A DNA stretch of 64,000 nucleotides, from contig OU342806.1 of assembly GCA_910591455.2 (NCBI GenBank), positions 7,802,275 through 7,866,274 of the forward strand, written 5' to 3'. Of this stretch, positions 44,298-57,119 are shown piece by piece; the stretch's first letter is position 1, and each line of letters opens with the position of its first letter. A program made the translations under genes and the position numbers. The stretch is from Pholis gunnellus (taxonomy: Eukaryota; Chordata; Actinopteri; Perciformes; Pholidae). The notes beneath the pieces are model-generated. The model saw nothing but the letters and a program-made list of their open reading frames with translations, was not told the origin of the DNA and ran no database searches.

Positions 44298-47200
44298 TGT
44301 AGGAGTATTTACATGTATGCCTTATCCAATTGGCATACAAAAATGTACTCATGCTGCGTAACAGTGCCTACTGCACCAGGACTTAGGTTTCATGCATATT
44401 TAAATATACATTTATATACTGTATATGTTAAACATTATGTAAGGAGAAGTTATTTAGCATTGCACTCCTTTAACATTATCAGACTCACGATTGATCAATG
44501 CACCAGAAACAGAAAGATCTCCACACATTCTTCTTCCGTCCGTCAAACATGAGATAAGAGATGACTGATGTTTGACTTTCCACCGATCTCATCGTCACTA
44601 CAACAGAATAAAGGCTCACAGCGAGGCCGCAGATGTGATTTCAGCTGCTTTTTCACTTGCAAAACTATTCTAATCTAATTTGTAATAATAATAATCTATG
44701 ATCTCCTGAATTCTACAGAAGAAAAATAAGGGTTTTAAGGTTCACAGTGTACAGTGAACAAACACTCTCAGTGTATATTAGACATAAACACCCACATGTC
44801 CCGTGCACGCACACACAATTCACGCATCAATTCGTTTTTCCTCGTTAAACTGCCGCCACAAGTGTATAACACAACCACTTCCTGTCACCTTTGAATAGAG
44901 GCATAAAATATTGGCTTCCTCACACACTCAAGTCTTTCTGCTGCTCTTTTATGACCTTACTGTGTATTTAGTTGGAGGCTCGTAAAAGACTGAACTCCTA
45001 CTGAGGAGGAACCTTTCTTTCTTTCTGTCCTGCCTGCCCAGCAAATCTTTTTCCTCGTCTAATGGATTCTGAATGGGCAGTAAAGCTAAAATTCACTCTG
45101 GTGTTGGTTAATTAGAGCGGTCTCTTGAGCTTCCATGTCATTAATGTGAACTAAACCTAAGGATTTGTGAAACCACGATTCATGAGTTTGTCTTTCCTCT
45201 TTGACATTATGCTCCCCAGCTTGCTTCAAGGTCTCAGCAGAAATCCCTCTCCTGTTGTGTCTGGACAAGTGATGGCCGTGAACCAGAGCGGAAACCTTCA
45301 GATAAAGGGGAACACGATGTGATGAGTGCCAACAAAGACATGAAAATCAATGAGAGGATGACCTAGAACAGGCGGCGAAGAATACAGATTAAGGGACAGA
45401 GGAGAAGATGGATATATAACACCAGATAACATGAAAGTCTGCAGCCACATCAATACTGTGGAAGCCACATACTGTAAGCACATGGTGTTACCTCTCTGAA
45501 ACACAAGAATAGGGGTTGAGGATTTCACCATGTGTGTGTGGGTGAGTGAGAGTGTGTTGGCACGGCTGCTTAAACGCATGTTTACGAGGTTTTTGTCCCA
45601 CTTTCGGAGATTCCATGCGAGCATGACTGACTGTGTGTTGTTGTTATCCGGGATTGAAGTTACACCTGTGTTTGCTCCAGTGGTCGTAAACACATGCACG
45701 AATACTGGAGGAAACAGATGGAGTCCAAATGCCACTGCCTCGGACATTCGGCAGATTTACGAAGTCTGCGTCACTCAACACCGCTCTGCTCATAATCTCT
45801 CAGAAGTTTAAAACAGAGGAATGTGAAACTAATGGGCAGCCCTTTAGGTTTGAACGACTCCAGAAGAAGAAGAAAAAGCAATAACAGGATGGTGAAGGAA
45901 TTCCTCCCCAGCAGGAAATATATGTTCTCTCTGCAGTGATCTTTTCATTTCCTCAGCATGGTCTCAAGGTCAAAGCCAAACTAATTGGAGCTTAAAGGGA
46001 CTGAGTGACATTAGACTGGGACATATCAGATCTGTATACAAGACAAAACACACAGGCAGTCTGTCTGCCACCCGTCGCTACTGTCAACTGCTGCATTTTG
46101 TCTGCCCGTCTTTAATCAGCCGCTGCTCTCATTCTTCTACGTTTCTTCTACATCCCTTATCCCTCTTTTTGCATGCCAGGGTGTGTCTCATAAAGGATAT
46201 GATATTCCTGCCCTGTCATATATCTGTGGGTCTCCCTTGGGGTCAAGTACAGTAACTTCAGTGAATGATGGGGGAAAGGCGTTTCTCCTCTCTCTAATCA
46301 CTGGGTTGGGCCTGTTGGTCTGGCCATAAGCATCACCTTCGTGACAATCACTGGCAGACACATAAATACAAACACACCTCCTCATAGGCATACTCTTGAA
46401 CATGTCAGATAAAAGAAACGGGATACTATAATTAGAGAAGGAAAATAGCAGAAGTTGATGACTGAGGATTCAATTGTGCAGAAAATGCTGGTCTTTCATG
46501 AAGGAACGTGAATCAGCTTCTTCCTATTTTTCTTTTGTAGTCACGCTGACTTCTCAAAAACATCTAAAAAAACATCACCTTGAGATTTCAGGACTTTCCC
46601 TGATTTTTATGAGAACCGCTTATAAACATGTGATGTTTCTACATGGGAAAGGTTACCGCTTCAGTACTTTTCTAGCGTGTTCTAATGAGGTCAAGGGGCA
46701 AAAAAGAAGATTTTTTACACCACTTGGGTCTGTTGGAACCTAAACAATGACGAAGTAAAGCCAGTGTCAATAGAACACAAGTGTAAAATGATTGCCATGC
46801 AGGTAAAGGTAAACAAGACAAAAAGTAAGGGTTAGATGAATGTAACACTTCTCGTTTGCTTCTTCTTCTCTTGTCTGCGGCTCTTTTTCTTTTTAAGGCA
46901 ACACGGAACACAACACGGCCCCCTAAGTCACGCACCACACGTAATATTCTAATCCAAAATCTCATACAGTTTTATCTCTACGGGTTTTAGAAGAATAATA
47001 TTGCTGGGGGCGACATCTTACACAGACCTGATTCTCCAAAAACAAATGCATATCAGGTTTAAAAACAAGGAACCTTTATCCCGATGGAAAAACACATAGG
47101 TTATAGGTTGAACTGTTTTGTTGCCCTCAGTTTGTAGAGAAAACAAAGGTGTAAAATATTCTCACGCAGTTGTTTTGGCATGAAAATCATTATAAAGCTT

Positions 47201-47696
47201 GTAGGGGCTCGGACACATTTCCTTCATGCATGCTCTCAGTCTACATGTGTCTTTGATTTCTATGGAGTTTATGGAGTTCGGTGCCCCCAAGTGCCGCAAA
47301 GGGGTTTAACTACCAACGTAAAGAATGCACCGAGCGTCTTAACATCTTGTTTTCATTTTACATGATTTGAGTTGGGAATTTACTTTTATTGATTTACATT
47401 ATTATTAGCTTTTCAAGCTTTTTTTCAATACATTAAGATCCAGTTGTGCTTTGTCATTGTTTTCGAGTGCAGACTCACCAGTGATCCACCAATAGGAAAG
47501 GGGGCTTTCAAACACACACCCACAACGCTCAGAAGATCTGTCTAAGATGATCACATCGGACTTGGCTTCAGTGGTCTCTGGCTGACAACACCATGGCATC
47601 AGTAAACTAAATCACATAATGAACATCAGTGACATGTCAGTAAATATGTTTAGAAAAAAATTATGAACCTCTGATCAGGTTCTGGAGAGGTATAAA

Positions 47697-47796
47697 ATTG
47701 CTCCTGTAGCTGTGCCTATACGGTGTGATATAATCTGAATTGTAAGTCGCTTTGGATAAAAGCGTCTGCTAAATGACTGTAATGTAATGTAATGTA
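47697..47796 (+). mobile_element. Fish tRNA-derived SINE, 3' part (V-SINE/L2-tail type)
   Basis: Contains TTGTAAGTCGCTTTGGATAA followed by AAGCGTCTGCTAAATGACTG and an (ATGTA)n tail, the well-known conserved 3' end of a widespread teleost SINE group. The upstream GTGATATAATCTGAA stretch also belongs to it. No intact pol III A/B boxes are visible in front, so the copy is truncated at 5'. Confidence 0.7.
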
Positions 47797-48230
47797 TTTT
47801 GGTATGAAAATACTATAATTCACTAGCTTGTGACAGACTGTGCTGTTATTACTGTGATTTAATTGTCTTACTTATCGTTAATTGTTTGTCTTTGATGTAT
47901 ACCCAGGACTCTTGGAGAGCAGTGTGCTGACTGGAATATCAGTGAAATAAAGTAAACTGACATTGAATTGCAAGTGACAGAGCCATAAATTAATTGGATA
48001 AAATGTTACCTATTGTCTTATTCAACAAATATAACAAAACATGTTTCTGAAATACATTACATTAAATACTACTTAAATCTATTTAGTTGATAGTTGATAA
48101 TTGGCACTAATGACACCGTTTCTATAACGCTAAAGACACATTGCGGTGCGCTGCAGATAGTCAGCTCTCCTGTGCAGAAAATTGTGAATGATTTCCCTTC
48201 AGTGATTTCAGAGCTGGGACAAAGTTTAAA

Positions 48231-48460
48231 CTCCGCCCCTCTAACCGTCAGCCAATCATGTTTGAATATTCAAATAAGCCACCCATAAAGATGACTTGGA
48301 GAGGCAACTGTGACAGACCATAAGAACCTTTACTCCTAAACCGCAACTCCATACTACTTTTGTGTTTTGAATCAGACGCTTGGATATACAGCCGGTCCGC
48401 CGGACACCAAGATAACTTTTAATTCAGGATATTTAAGAAGAAAAAAAACTTAGCAATAAT
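48231..48460 (+). promoter_or_regulatory. lpl promoter and 5' UTR (CCAAT and TATA-like boxes)
   Basis: CCAAT at 48252-48256 and a TATA-like CATAAAG at about 48284-48290, spaced as in mammalian LPL promoters, which also pair a CCAAT box with a weak TATA. The predicted start is near 48315, giving a 5' UTR of about 145 nt. Confidence 0.55.
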
Positions 48461-51400
48461 ATGGGAAAAGAAAATATCAGTTTTTTGTCTGTTTGGATAA
48501 TTTTGGGGAACATCTTTGCAACTTTTTCTTCTGACCCTGAACTCACCACCACCACCACTACCACCACTGTGTTCGGTAAGAGCAACCTATCAGCTTGTTT
48601 GCCTGAAAAAGGGAATACTTTCATGATTCATCCGCAGGTCTAATGAGGCAGCAATTACATGCGGGGATCAGGTTCATTCCTGCATGATGTTCCGTGTTGA
48701 CCGCGAGTAACCCTGTGAAACGCTTTCACAGTGCAGGTTTGCATCCTATTTCATGCCATTTAGGTCCATGTGTGCATGAAGCAAAGCGGCTGCTACGGAC
48801 CTTTTGTCTGGAGAGAGAACAGAGGAAAAACAAAACACTAACGGTGAAAAACAAGAATGTTGTAAAATAAAATAAAATTGCATTATTTTCGAGCGTAAAA
48901 AACAAAAACGTACTCAATGTTTAATTTGAAATAATTTGTAATGGTATTTTTTTCCATTTCAAACCATTTAGGTTTGTTTGATTACAAAAATGAAGACTTA
49001 TTAAGTTACAAAACAAGACCCAGTGGAATAATCAGATTCGTTTAGGTTGTATCCAGTTTTTATCAACTGAACTGAATCTCTTAAGGAATTCCAGGCTTTT
49101 GACAATATTGTAATGTTTAATTCATTTTATGCTGGTACAAATACAGTGGAGACAAAAGGGGGCGACACTGTCATGCACTATGTCTCTACTGGTTCACTGA
49201 CACACTGGTGTGATCAGTGGTCCATTAGTTTGACAGATCGAAAAGCAGCAAGTTTCGTAATTTGCATGAAAAAGTTTCCTGTTTGTTGATGTGTGTTTAT
49301 TTTGTCCTCTGCAAGACAATTAGTGATTAAACTGTTTCAAATTGCTGCCTGGTAGTCGTATGTATGCATAGAACTGGAAGGTGTAATAATACTGTTCTCT
49401 AATGTTCAGTTTCCCCGACTTGTGCATGCAATCCTCTACATTTCTATCATACCATAATGATCTAATCCACTGTATACTGTTTGTAACAGCAAACACCACA
49501 GTCACCGGTACTCCCCTGCCGACCACTTCTGCATGGATCACAGACTTCACTGACATCGTGTCCAAGTTCTCCCTGCGTACCGCCGACATCCCAGATGACG
49601 ACATGTGCTACATTGTGGCAGGCAGCCCAGAAACCATCAAAGAGTGCGAATTCAACTCAGAGACACAGACCTTCATTGTGATACATGGATGGACGGTATG
49701 CTAAACTCAATATATCTCATGTAAAGTTGTCACCAGCATGCAGTACTATAGAAAACCATGTTAAAATCACAGGTATCGCAGCAGGTCTATCTTATGGGTG
49801 CCTGGTTTGTTAATTAAGTATTTATTTGTGTATTATGTATGTAGGTTATGTGCTCTGTTTTGTTTTGGTCCACTCAGATGAAAAACTCTTATTTCTCCTC
49901 TGGCTCAGAGATAATTATGAAGTGAAATTATACCACCAATACCAGTTTTCTTATAAATGCCATAAAACTAAACTTAAAATAGAGTCTTGCCAATGAAATG
50001 TCGGAATCGTGAATGTTGAGCCATGTCCAAACTGATGAGATGAATGTAATAGTAAATGCACATTTCAGAGCAGATAATGGGATTTAGTCATGCAACAAGA
50101 TTTGAACCTGAAGACAATCGAGCTTCTCTCCAACCACACAACACACAGAACGAGGGCTAAAGCCAGAATGAATTACGCCATCCAGCAGCTGACTGAAATG
50201 TGTGTGACCGTGTGTGTGTGTGTGTGTGTGTGTTACTACAGGTGACCGGGATGTTTGAGAGCTGGGTGCCCAAACTGGTGTCTGCTCTCTACGAGCGTGT
50301 GCCCAGTGCCAATGTGATCGTGGTGGACTGGCTGACCCGTGCCAACCAGCACTACCCGACCTCTGCAGCCTACACCAAACTAGTGGGCCGCGACGTGGCC
50401 AAGTTCGTTACATGGATACAAGTAAGTGTTTTCATTGATCAGTGTCCAGCTGGCTGACAAACGGCTGGATCATAAAGTCAAAAAGTGGATTTCCCCCACT
50501 GTTTTTGCATCACCAAAACTTTCACTGTATTCTACGTTAATCTGCCAGCAAAGAATTTAGAGCAGCCGGAGAATCTGTGACAAATTTGTGTTTGCTGATG
50601 TAATCCTTTTGAACCCAGTGGTGCTGCTGCAGATATGTTTTCCCTACAGGTTATGATTTTAAACGCCCTATAAAGGTGTTTTATGGCCGTGTCTGTGGCT
50701 CACAGCAGCTTCTCATTACAAGGCTCAGAATTTAGTAAAGCTCAGACTTTGTTTGAGCAATTTAAGGGCAAAAAGGGGTGCTGGCAGGAATAAGGCTTTC
50801 ATTTGTTTGTCATTTATTTACATCAGTTCCAAGTTTAAAGCTTGTAATGTTTTGGCAAAGCATACAATTACACAAATTAATTCTCATCTTGAACATCTAA
50901 GCCTACTATTAGTTTTAATCCCTCTAGCAAGTCGGTGTGATTTACATTACGTCCACATGTTCTTCTGGCACATCTGATCCATCTCCTCGTTTACAGAAAG
51001 AGCTGCAGTTGCCCTGGGAGAGGATTCATCTGCTGGGCTACAGTCTGGGAGCACACGTGGCTGGAGTTGCCGGAGACCTCACAGACCATAAAATCAGCAG
51101 GATCACAGGTGAGAACGTCCATTTAACCAATGGATCATCATCTGCTTATTTACAAACAGTGTTTAGATCTGTGTATTGAAAAGTGAGTCATTGATTTCAA
51201 CCGCCTCCATTAGAGCAGTGTGTAACCTCCTTTTTACAAATGCACGAGAACATTTACGACCATGTGTATTGTGTTTTAGCTATAAGCTTTTTGGCTCATT
51301 TCTTCGACACCTTAATGTCTAAATTTAGTCTCTGAGCCAGTGAATTAATGCGTGCAAACATACCATACTGTACTGTAATGTAAGATACAGGCCCTGCTCG

Positions 51401-54400
51401 TAAAAACAAAACACTACACCAGTGAAATATAATCAGCTGTCGATTTCAGGCCCGTATTGTAAGTGTGGTGTGAACCAGTCAGTGCCAGTATGCGGGTCCA
51501 ATTCATATTTGTCCCCATGGAGTTTATTGAGTCGGAAATCTCTCTGACCTGCTTAGAATAATGGTATGTTTACTGTGATCAAAGGCAGGAGCCCATTAAC
51601 AACCCGCAATCACTGCTTCACATTGTCCTTAGCGTCAGTGGTTCTGCAGAGCTGCACATGAAGAAAAGAGACTAAAAGAAACACACACTCAAATGTTTAA
51701 ATGTACTGTTTTATCGGTAGGTCAGTCCATAAAAGTGATCATTCAAGAGGCATTTATTTCAGCTTTTATGTGTCTTTTATGATCTACACAATCAATCTTC
51801 ATGGAAAACTGCACAGCAAAGAAATTCTTCCAAAACAGGCGAGGCGTCGCTGAGATTTGCCTCCCTCTCCTTTTATCTAGGTCTGGATCCTGCTGGTCCC
51901 ACCTTCGAGCACGCAGACAACCAGAACATCCTGTCCAAAGACGATGCCCAGTTTGTGGACGTCCTGCACACCAACACCAGGGGCTCCCCGGACCGCAGCA
52001 TCGGCATCCAGAGAGCCGTGGGCCACATCGACATTTACCCCAATGGAGGCACTTTCCAGCCTGGCTGCGACATCCAGAATACATTGATGGGGATTGCATC
52101 GGCAGGCATCAAGGGCCTCCAAAGTATGTCCACATGTTCTTCTCATTGTTCGTTCCTCGCTACACTTCTGCTTGTGATGATGCTTTGGGGTTTGGTTACA
52201 ATCTATATTCTGTAAACTAAACTTCAACTAGATGACCTGGTGGCATGTGGGCATGTATCTGCCCTTATTATTTGACTCATTTCATATGTCCTGGAATGTA
52301 AAAAAGTTACGTATAAGTGACGAAAGCTTAAATTTGTTACCAACCTTCTTTTTGCAACAATGGTTTTGTAAACTGTCATGATAGGCTTGTGTAAGTTTAC
52401 ATGTTGTCAACAGACACTTTAAGTCTATAAAAGCTTTCAGAGCTACAGTTAAAATATGTTTGCCTCCAGTCGTAACAGCCACAGATTCACAGACGTGTTT
52501 TAACTGCGCAAGGCAGCGAAAAGTTCAAAGTGAGAAAAAGCCTCACATGAGGAAGACATTTATACCGTTGCATGACGCCACGCCATAGAAGGCGCAGTGT
52601 TCACAAGCGTCTGTACTCTGTGTGCTTCAGATATGGACCAGCTCATCAAATGTTCCCACGAGCGCTCCATCCACCTGTTCATCGACTCTCTGCTGAACAC
52701 CCAGCAGCAGAGCATGGCCTACCGCTGCAACTCCAGAGAGGCCTTCAACAAGGGCATGTGCCTCAGCTGCAGGAAGAACCGCTGCAACAAGCTGGGCTAC
52801 AACATCAACAAGGTCCGCACGACCCGCAGCGCCAAGATGTACCTCAAGACTCGTGAAATGATGCCTTACAAAGGTAAACACGGGGGGGAAAGGAACATGC
52901 AGAGAGGCGTTTGTAGGCTTTGTGTCCTGTGCAGTGCTAGAAATAAATACTTTGAACTACTGTAGAAAAGTCTGACTGGGTTTATGGACTTTACCAAGGA
53001 TTAGTAAGATTCGAGTTAATGGATGCACATACCTTAATAGGAGTAATCCTCAGTGTGTGAGCTACTGTTGTTTAGTGTGGATGTGGCTGCGTGGAGCCGT
53101 AATTCATATTAGTACAGTTAGCAATGGTACAAATAAGACTACATGTAATGTTCACACAGCTGTAGACATGTACAACAAGTAGCAGGTATTGAGGAGGTCA
53201 CATGACGAAGAGGTCATGGGTATTTTAGTTGCTTGGAGTATGCTGAGGTAATGCAACACCACTACATGTGATACTCTATGAATGGAAAAGTTTATTTAAG
53301 AATTTGGTAAAAGTCACAGTTATTTCTGTGCAAAGATTAGCACGCTTGGTAAACAGTTCTTTTGTAATGGATATATATGAGGGTGTGTGAATGTAACCAA
53401 GCCGGATTTAGCACAAATCTGTGTTTAAATGCAGAACTGTGGCAGTCACATGAAGACCGAGAACGGTTACATAACGTAACTTTAAGTAGTGGTTTATGAG
53501 AGACGTGGGCCAGTTGCTGAGAACCCGTCAATCTGTGTGAGAGCGCGTCTAAAGTGTAAACTCTGTTTCTTCTGTCGTAGTGTTCCACTATCAAGTCAAG
53601 GTGCATCTCTTCAGTGAGGACCAGCTGAGCTTCACCGAGCAGCCAATGAAGATTTCTCTGTATGGAACCCAAGGAGAGAAGGAGGACATTTCCTTCGTCC
53701 TGTACGTACATTAATCAGCACCATTTTTTTTACATACTGTCATTTTAAAAAAACAACCAGAACATGCATGTGGAAATTACAAGAGAAAGTTGAGTCATGG
53801 TCAACAACAGTGTTTCCTGACCATAAATATAGACCATATTGGCACCATTGCTATATATGTCAAACACATACACACACACACACGCACATACCACGGACGC
53901 CTGCACTGCGTCAATATAGATAGTCCAAACTGAGCTGCTGACCTTTGAACTTTGCTCTTCTTGTCAACCCTTAGGCCGGTCCTGACCGGTAACACCACTT
54001 TGTCGTTCCTCATCACCACCGATGAGGATATTGGAGACCTGATGATCGTGAAGCTGCGCTGGGAGAAGGACACAATCATCAGCTGGTCAGACTGGTGGGG
54101 CAGCAGCAAGTTCCACATCCGAAAACTGCGCATCAAGTCCGGGGAGACCCAGTCCAAGTGAGTTCTTGGTCTCCATCACAAACATATGATTATCTAGAAC
54201 AAACTAGAATAGATCCATTGACACTTCAGACTGGAATTCCTTTTTTTTTTACATGTTGTTGTTACTTTAAAGTGTTTTTTCTTTCTCCATGTGATCTCAG
54301 GGTGATCTTCAGCTCGAAGGAAGGAGAGTTTGCCTACCTCGTCAGGGGAGGAGAAGATGGAGTCTTTGTCAAGTCGAAAGAAGACAACATGAACCGTAAA

Positions 54401-54586
54401 GAGAAATTGTAAGTTGAGGAAAAGCTTCCTGTATGTGGAGCCTTGTTATTTATTATCAATTATTAATTGACATATTTCAAAACCCAGTTTTATCAGAAGC
54501 TCTCCTGTTCACTATTGTCTTTTCTTCTCTGCAGGATGCACAAGCTGAAAATGCAGGGCAGTCTTTTTGAGCAGAACAACGCTTAA
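48461..54586 (+). CDS. lpl: Lipoprotein lipase
   Basis: Secreted, heparan-sulphate-bound enzyme that hydrolyses triglycerides of chylomicrons/VLDL on the endothelium. Ten coding exons: 48461-48575, 49490-49695, 50242-50421, 50997-51108, 51881-52123, 52631-52873, 53581-53701, 53975-54157, 54301-54408, 54535-54586. They give 520 aa (human 475). The signal peptide ISFLSVWIILGNIFATFSS is followed by a Thr-rich segment (TTTTTTTTVF, ANTTVTGTPLPTTSAW) absent from human LPL. Catalytic triad: Ser183 in GYSLGAH, Asp207 in GLDPAGP, His295 in CSHERSIH. Lid and loop FNKGMCLSCRKNRCNKLGYN; PLAT domain with lipid-binding WSDWW at 444-448. The two C-terminal cysteines of mammalian LPL are Ser472 and Ser493 here. 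The last coding exon adds a 17-residue tail; in human the tenth exon is non-coding. Exon 3 has a (TG)n run at its acceptor. Confidence 0.95.
50211..50233 (+). repeat. (TG)n microsatellite at lpl exon 3 acceptor
   Basis: About 11 TG units followed by only TTACTACAG before exon 3 at 50242. Confidence 0.93.
53866..53888 (+). repeat. (CA)n microsatellite in lpl intron 7
   Basis: Interrupted CA run (ACACATACACACACACACACACGCACA type) about 90 bp before exon 8. Confidence 0.85.
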
Positions 54587-55262
54587 AAGTTGCACTTGAA
54601 CACATATCATGCACAGCATCCATCTCTACACACATAGCCAAAGATGGACCGCACACTGCAACACTGGGAAAGCCATAGCAAGCAACTGGACATATACTGA
54701 ATGCTGCCTTTTTTTTTTTTCTTCTTCTAAATTTTCCTCCTGTTGTGCCTCTTGACTTCAACTCCCATTGCAACCAACACAACCTCATCCACAGTGCTGG
54801 AAATCAGTCTGCTCACAAACTCTCTCCTGTCTCTTTGCATCTTCTGCTGCTGACACATGTCACAGCTTTCTTCGTGATGATGTGCTCACATATGACAAAT
54901 GTATATTTTCAGTAGCATTTGCTGCATATCTTTGTAATCATTTGGTTATGCTTCTGTAGCCCATATATACTGTTTATACTGATTTTGATGTACTTTTAAC
55001 CCCTGAAGTGTTTTTTTCTTTGCCTTAGTGAACTTGGATTATTGTTTATGTATAAATGATTCAGAGTGATAGGCATAATTTAGGCACATCTTTTGTTTGT
55101 TTTTTATTTCATAAATGTGCAAAATTATAATTTTGTCTCTAATGTTTTTCTATACTGAACCACTAATTGCAAACAATCGACAGGGACCAAAGAAGTATTT
55201 ACTATCTACTGAATGGAGAATCACAGCGGTCTTTGTAAATACCTTTTTTGATCAGTATTTTT

Positions 55263-55265
<3 letters not shown>

Positions 55266-55300
<35 letters not shown>

Positions 55301-55345
55301 TATGATATATATATATATACACAATCATATAATATATGATTGTGT
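55266..55345. repeat. (AT)n tract and perfect palindrome in the lpl 3' UTR
   Basis: Long AT dinucleotide tract (55266-55318) followed by a perfect inverted repeat, ACACAATCATAT - AAT - ATATGATTGTGT, at 55319-55345 (12-bp arms, 3-nt loop). Confidence 0.9.
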
Positions 55346-55929
55346 TTTGGTTATTGTGTCACTGGTCACTTTAAAAGGCTCTCTGTCCCCTGCAGCCATT
55401 TAGATGTCAAAGGTCATTGAGATTGCGGTCCAACAGGGAAATGCATCTTTTAATTTGGGTATTTTTTTTCCTGAAATTGAACTGAGGTCACTTTTAAATC
55501 CAATAATGGCTAGGTGCTCTTTAATTACTTCATGAATGGGCCAACAGTGTCTCACCTGCAATAGTTTACATCATTGACTTAACTCTGTCTACAACGTGCC
55601 CTTATTTTGAAAAGGTCAAACTGTACTTTACAAAATTGCTGAAAATAAACATGCAAGCCCTGATAATTTGTGATGGACCTACATGTTAGCCATAATACAT
55701 CTCAAGAATACTTCATATTGTATTTACTGAATGTACATTTATATATTTGTATATTGAGCTGTAATATATTTTGGGAGGCTTCCATTGTCATCTGTATTTT
55801 TTTTTTTTTTTATAAATGAAGCGTTTTGTCATTTTATGCACAAGGCTTTGGAAGGATCAATTAAATTGGTCTCCATGCCAGCTGTTCAGTGAATTTACTT
55901 TCATGAACTGAGATGCAGTGCACTGTATA

Positions 55930-55957
55930 AATAAAGAGCCCAGGATGGTTTAATAAA
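55930..55957 (+). terminator. lpl poly(A) signals (two AATAAA)
   Basis: AATAAA at 55930-55935 and 55952-55957, giving a 3' UTR of about 1.4 kb. Confidence 0.65.
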
Positions 55958-57119
55958 GAGATGAACCACATATTCCAATACTCCTGACTGCTTTAGTTGC
56001 TTTTAGATAATGATAAGATGATTAAAGCATCAAAAGATTGTAGGAATGAATTGTCACTCTCCAATCAGATAAAAGAGCATCTGCCTGGTAGCATCATCGT
56101 CATCATCATAGCTCATCGGTTTTAGAAGCAGGTGAAATAGATATTTAAATCTGATCACTCTGAGGGATCCACCTAAGCTCCTTGATTCAGGGTGACAAAG
56201 TGGTACATTTTCTACCAAATGGAAATATGAAAAAATGAAAAACATCAACACGGACAATGATTTAGAATGTGCTAAATATTAAACTATACTCCATATGATA
56301 CCAGTTTTGGTGATCAAAAAATGTATTGAGCTGAATCCACTATACTTCAACCAGTGTCAATGCAAACTCTGCACTAATGCCTCTTATGTCTTGAACTATT
56401 CACAGTAAACATATATACAGCAAATGTTTTATTATGATTCTGATGTATATCTATGAGTTTGAGCTTATTTGCACCAGATGTGATTCTAGCACCTGTAAAG
56501 AGAGTTTTATAAACTTTTAACAAATGAAGAGTCTTGTATATGCAGTATTTCAAACAAAAAACACTGAGTAGCACAAATACTAGTAGTTTAAAAAGTACCC
56601 TGTGGAGCTTTTTATTGTGATCAGACACATTTTCATTCACACCCAAGGTTTCCTGTTGTCTGAGAAACATGCTCAATGCATTCCTTTCCTCAAATTACAT
56701 TTCTAAAAATGCATTGGCCACATGTCATGCTTCTCTTTCTTTGTAATCTAAATTAAAGATCTGGCAATGTCAGTTGGTTCCAGTGTGAAACATTTTTGGA
56801 CTATTGGATGGACTGCTTTTTAATTTGCTACACACATCCCTAGTCCTGAAGGGAGGAATCTCGATGACTTTGGTAATGATTTGGAGTTGGCGGCAGATTT
56901 TGAGATATCGAATCCAGAAACGAATGACCTCAACTATACTTTGAGATTATTCTACCATAGCATTGCAACACTATGTTTTTTTAATAGCTGCCATAGCTAA
57001 CTGTGGAAGGAGCATTACACGTGGCTCTCCAAGCGGGGCCCCGTTTTTCAGTCGTCCCTGTCTGATAAAACAGATCCGGTTTTATTGAAATCAATACAGC
57101 TGTTGACGAAGTGTGTTTT

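Larger units (their letters stand above)
39930..48230. other. About 8.3 kb gene-poor interval between safb and lpl
   Basis: I find no exon chain, no recognisable domain and no structured RNA gene here. Contents: fold-back element 41022-41390, hexamer repeat 42523-42551, (CA)n/(TG)n arrays 43962-44297, and a SINE tail 47697-47796. Short open frames around 40470-40960 look like chance or decayed sequence. Distal regulatory elements of lpl could lie here; the sequence alone does not show it. Confidence 0.6.
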
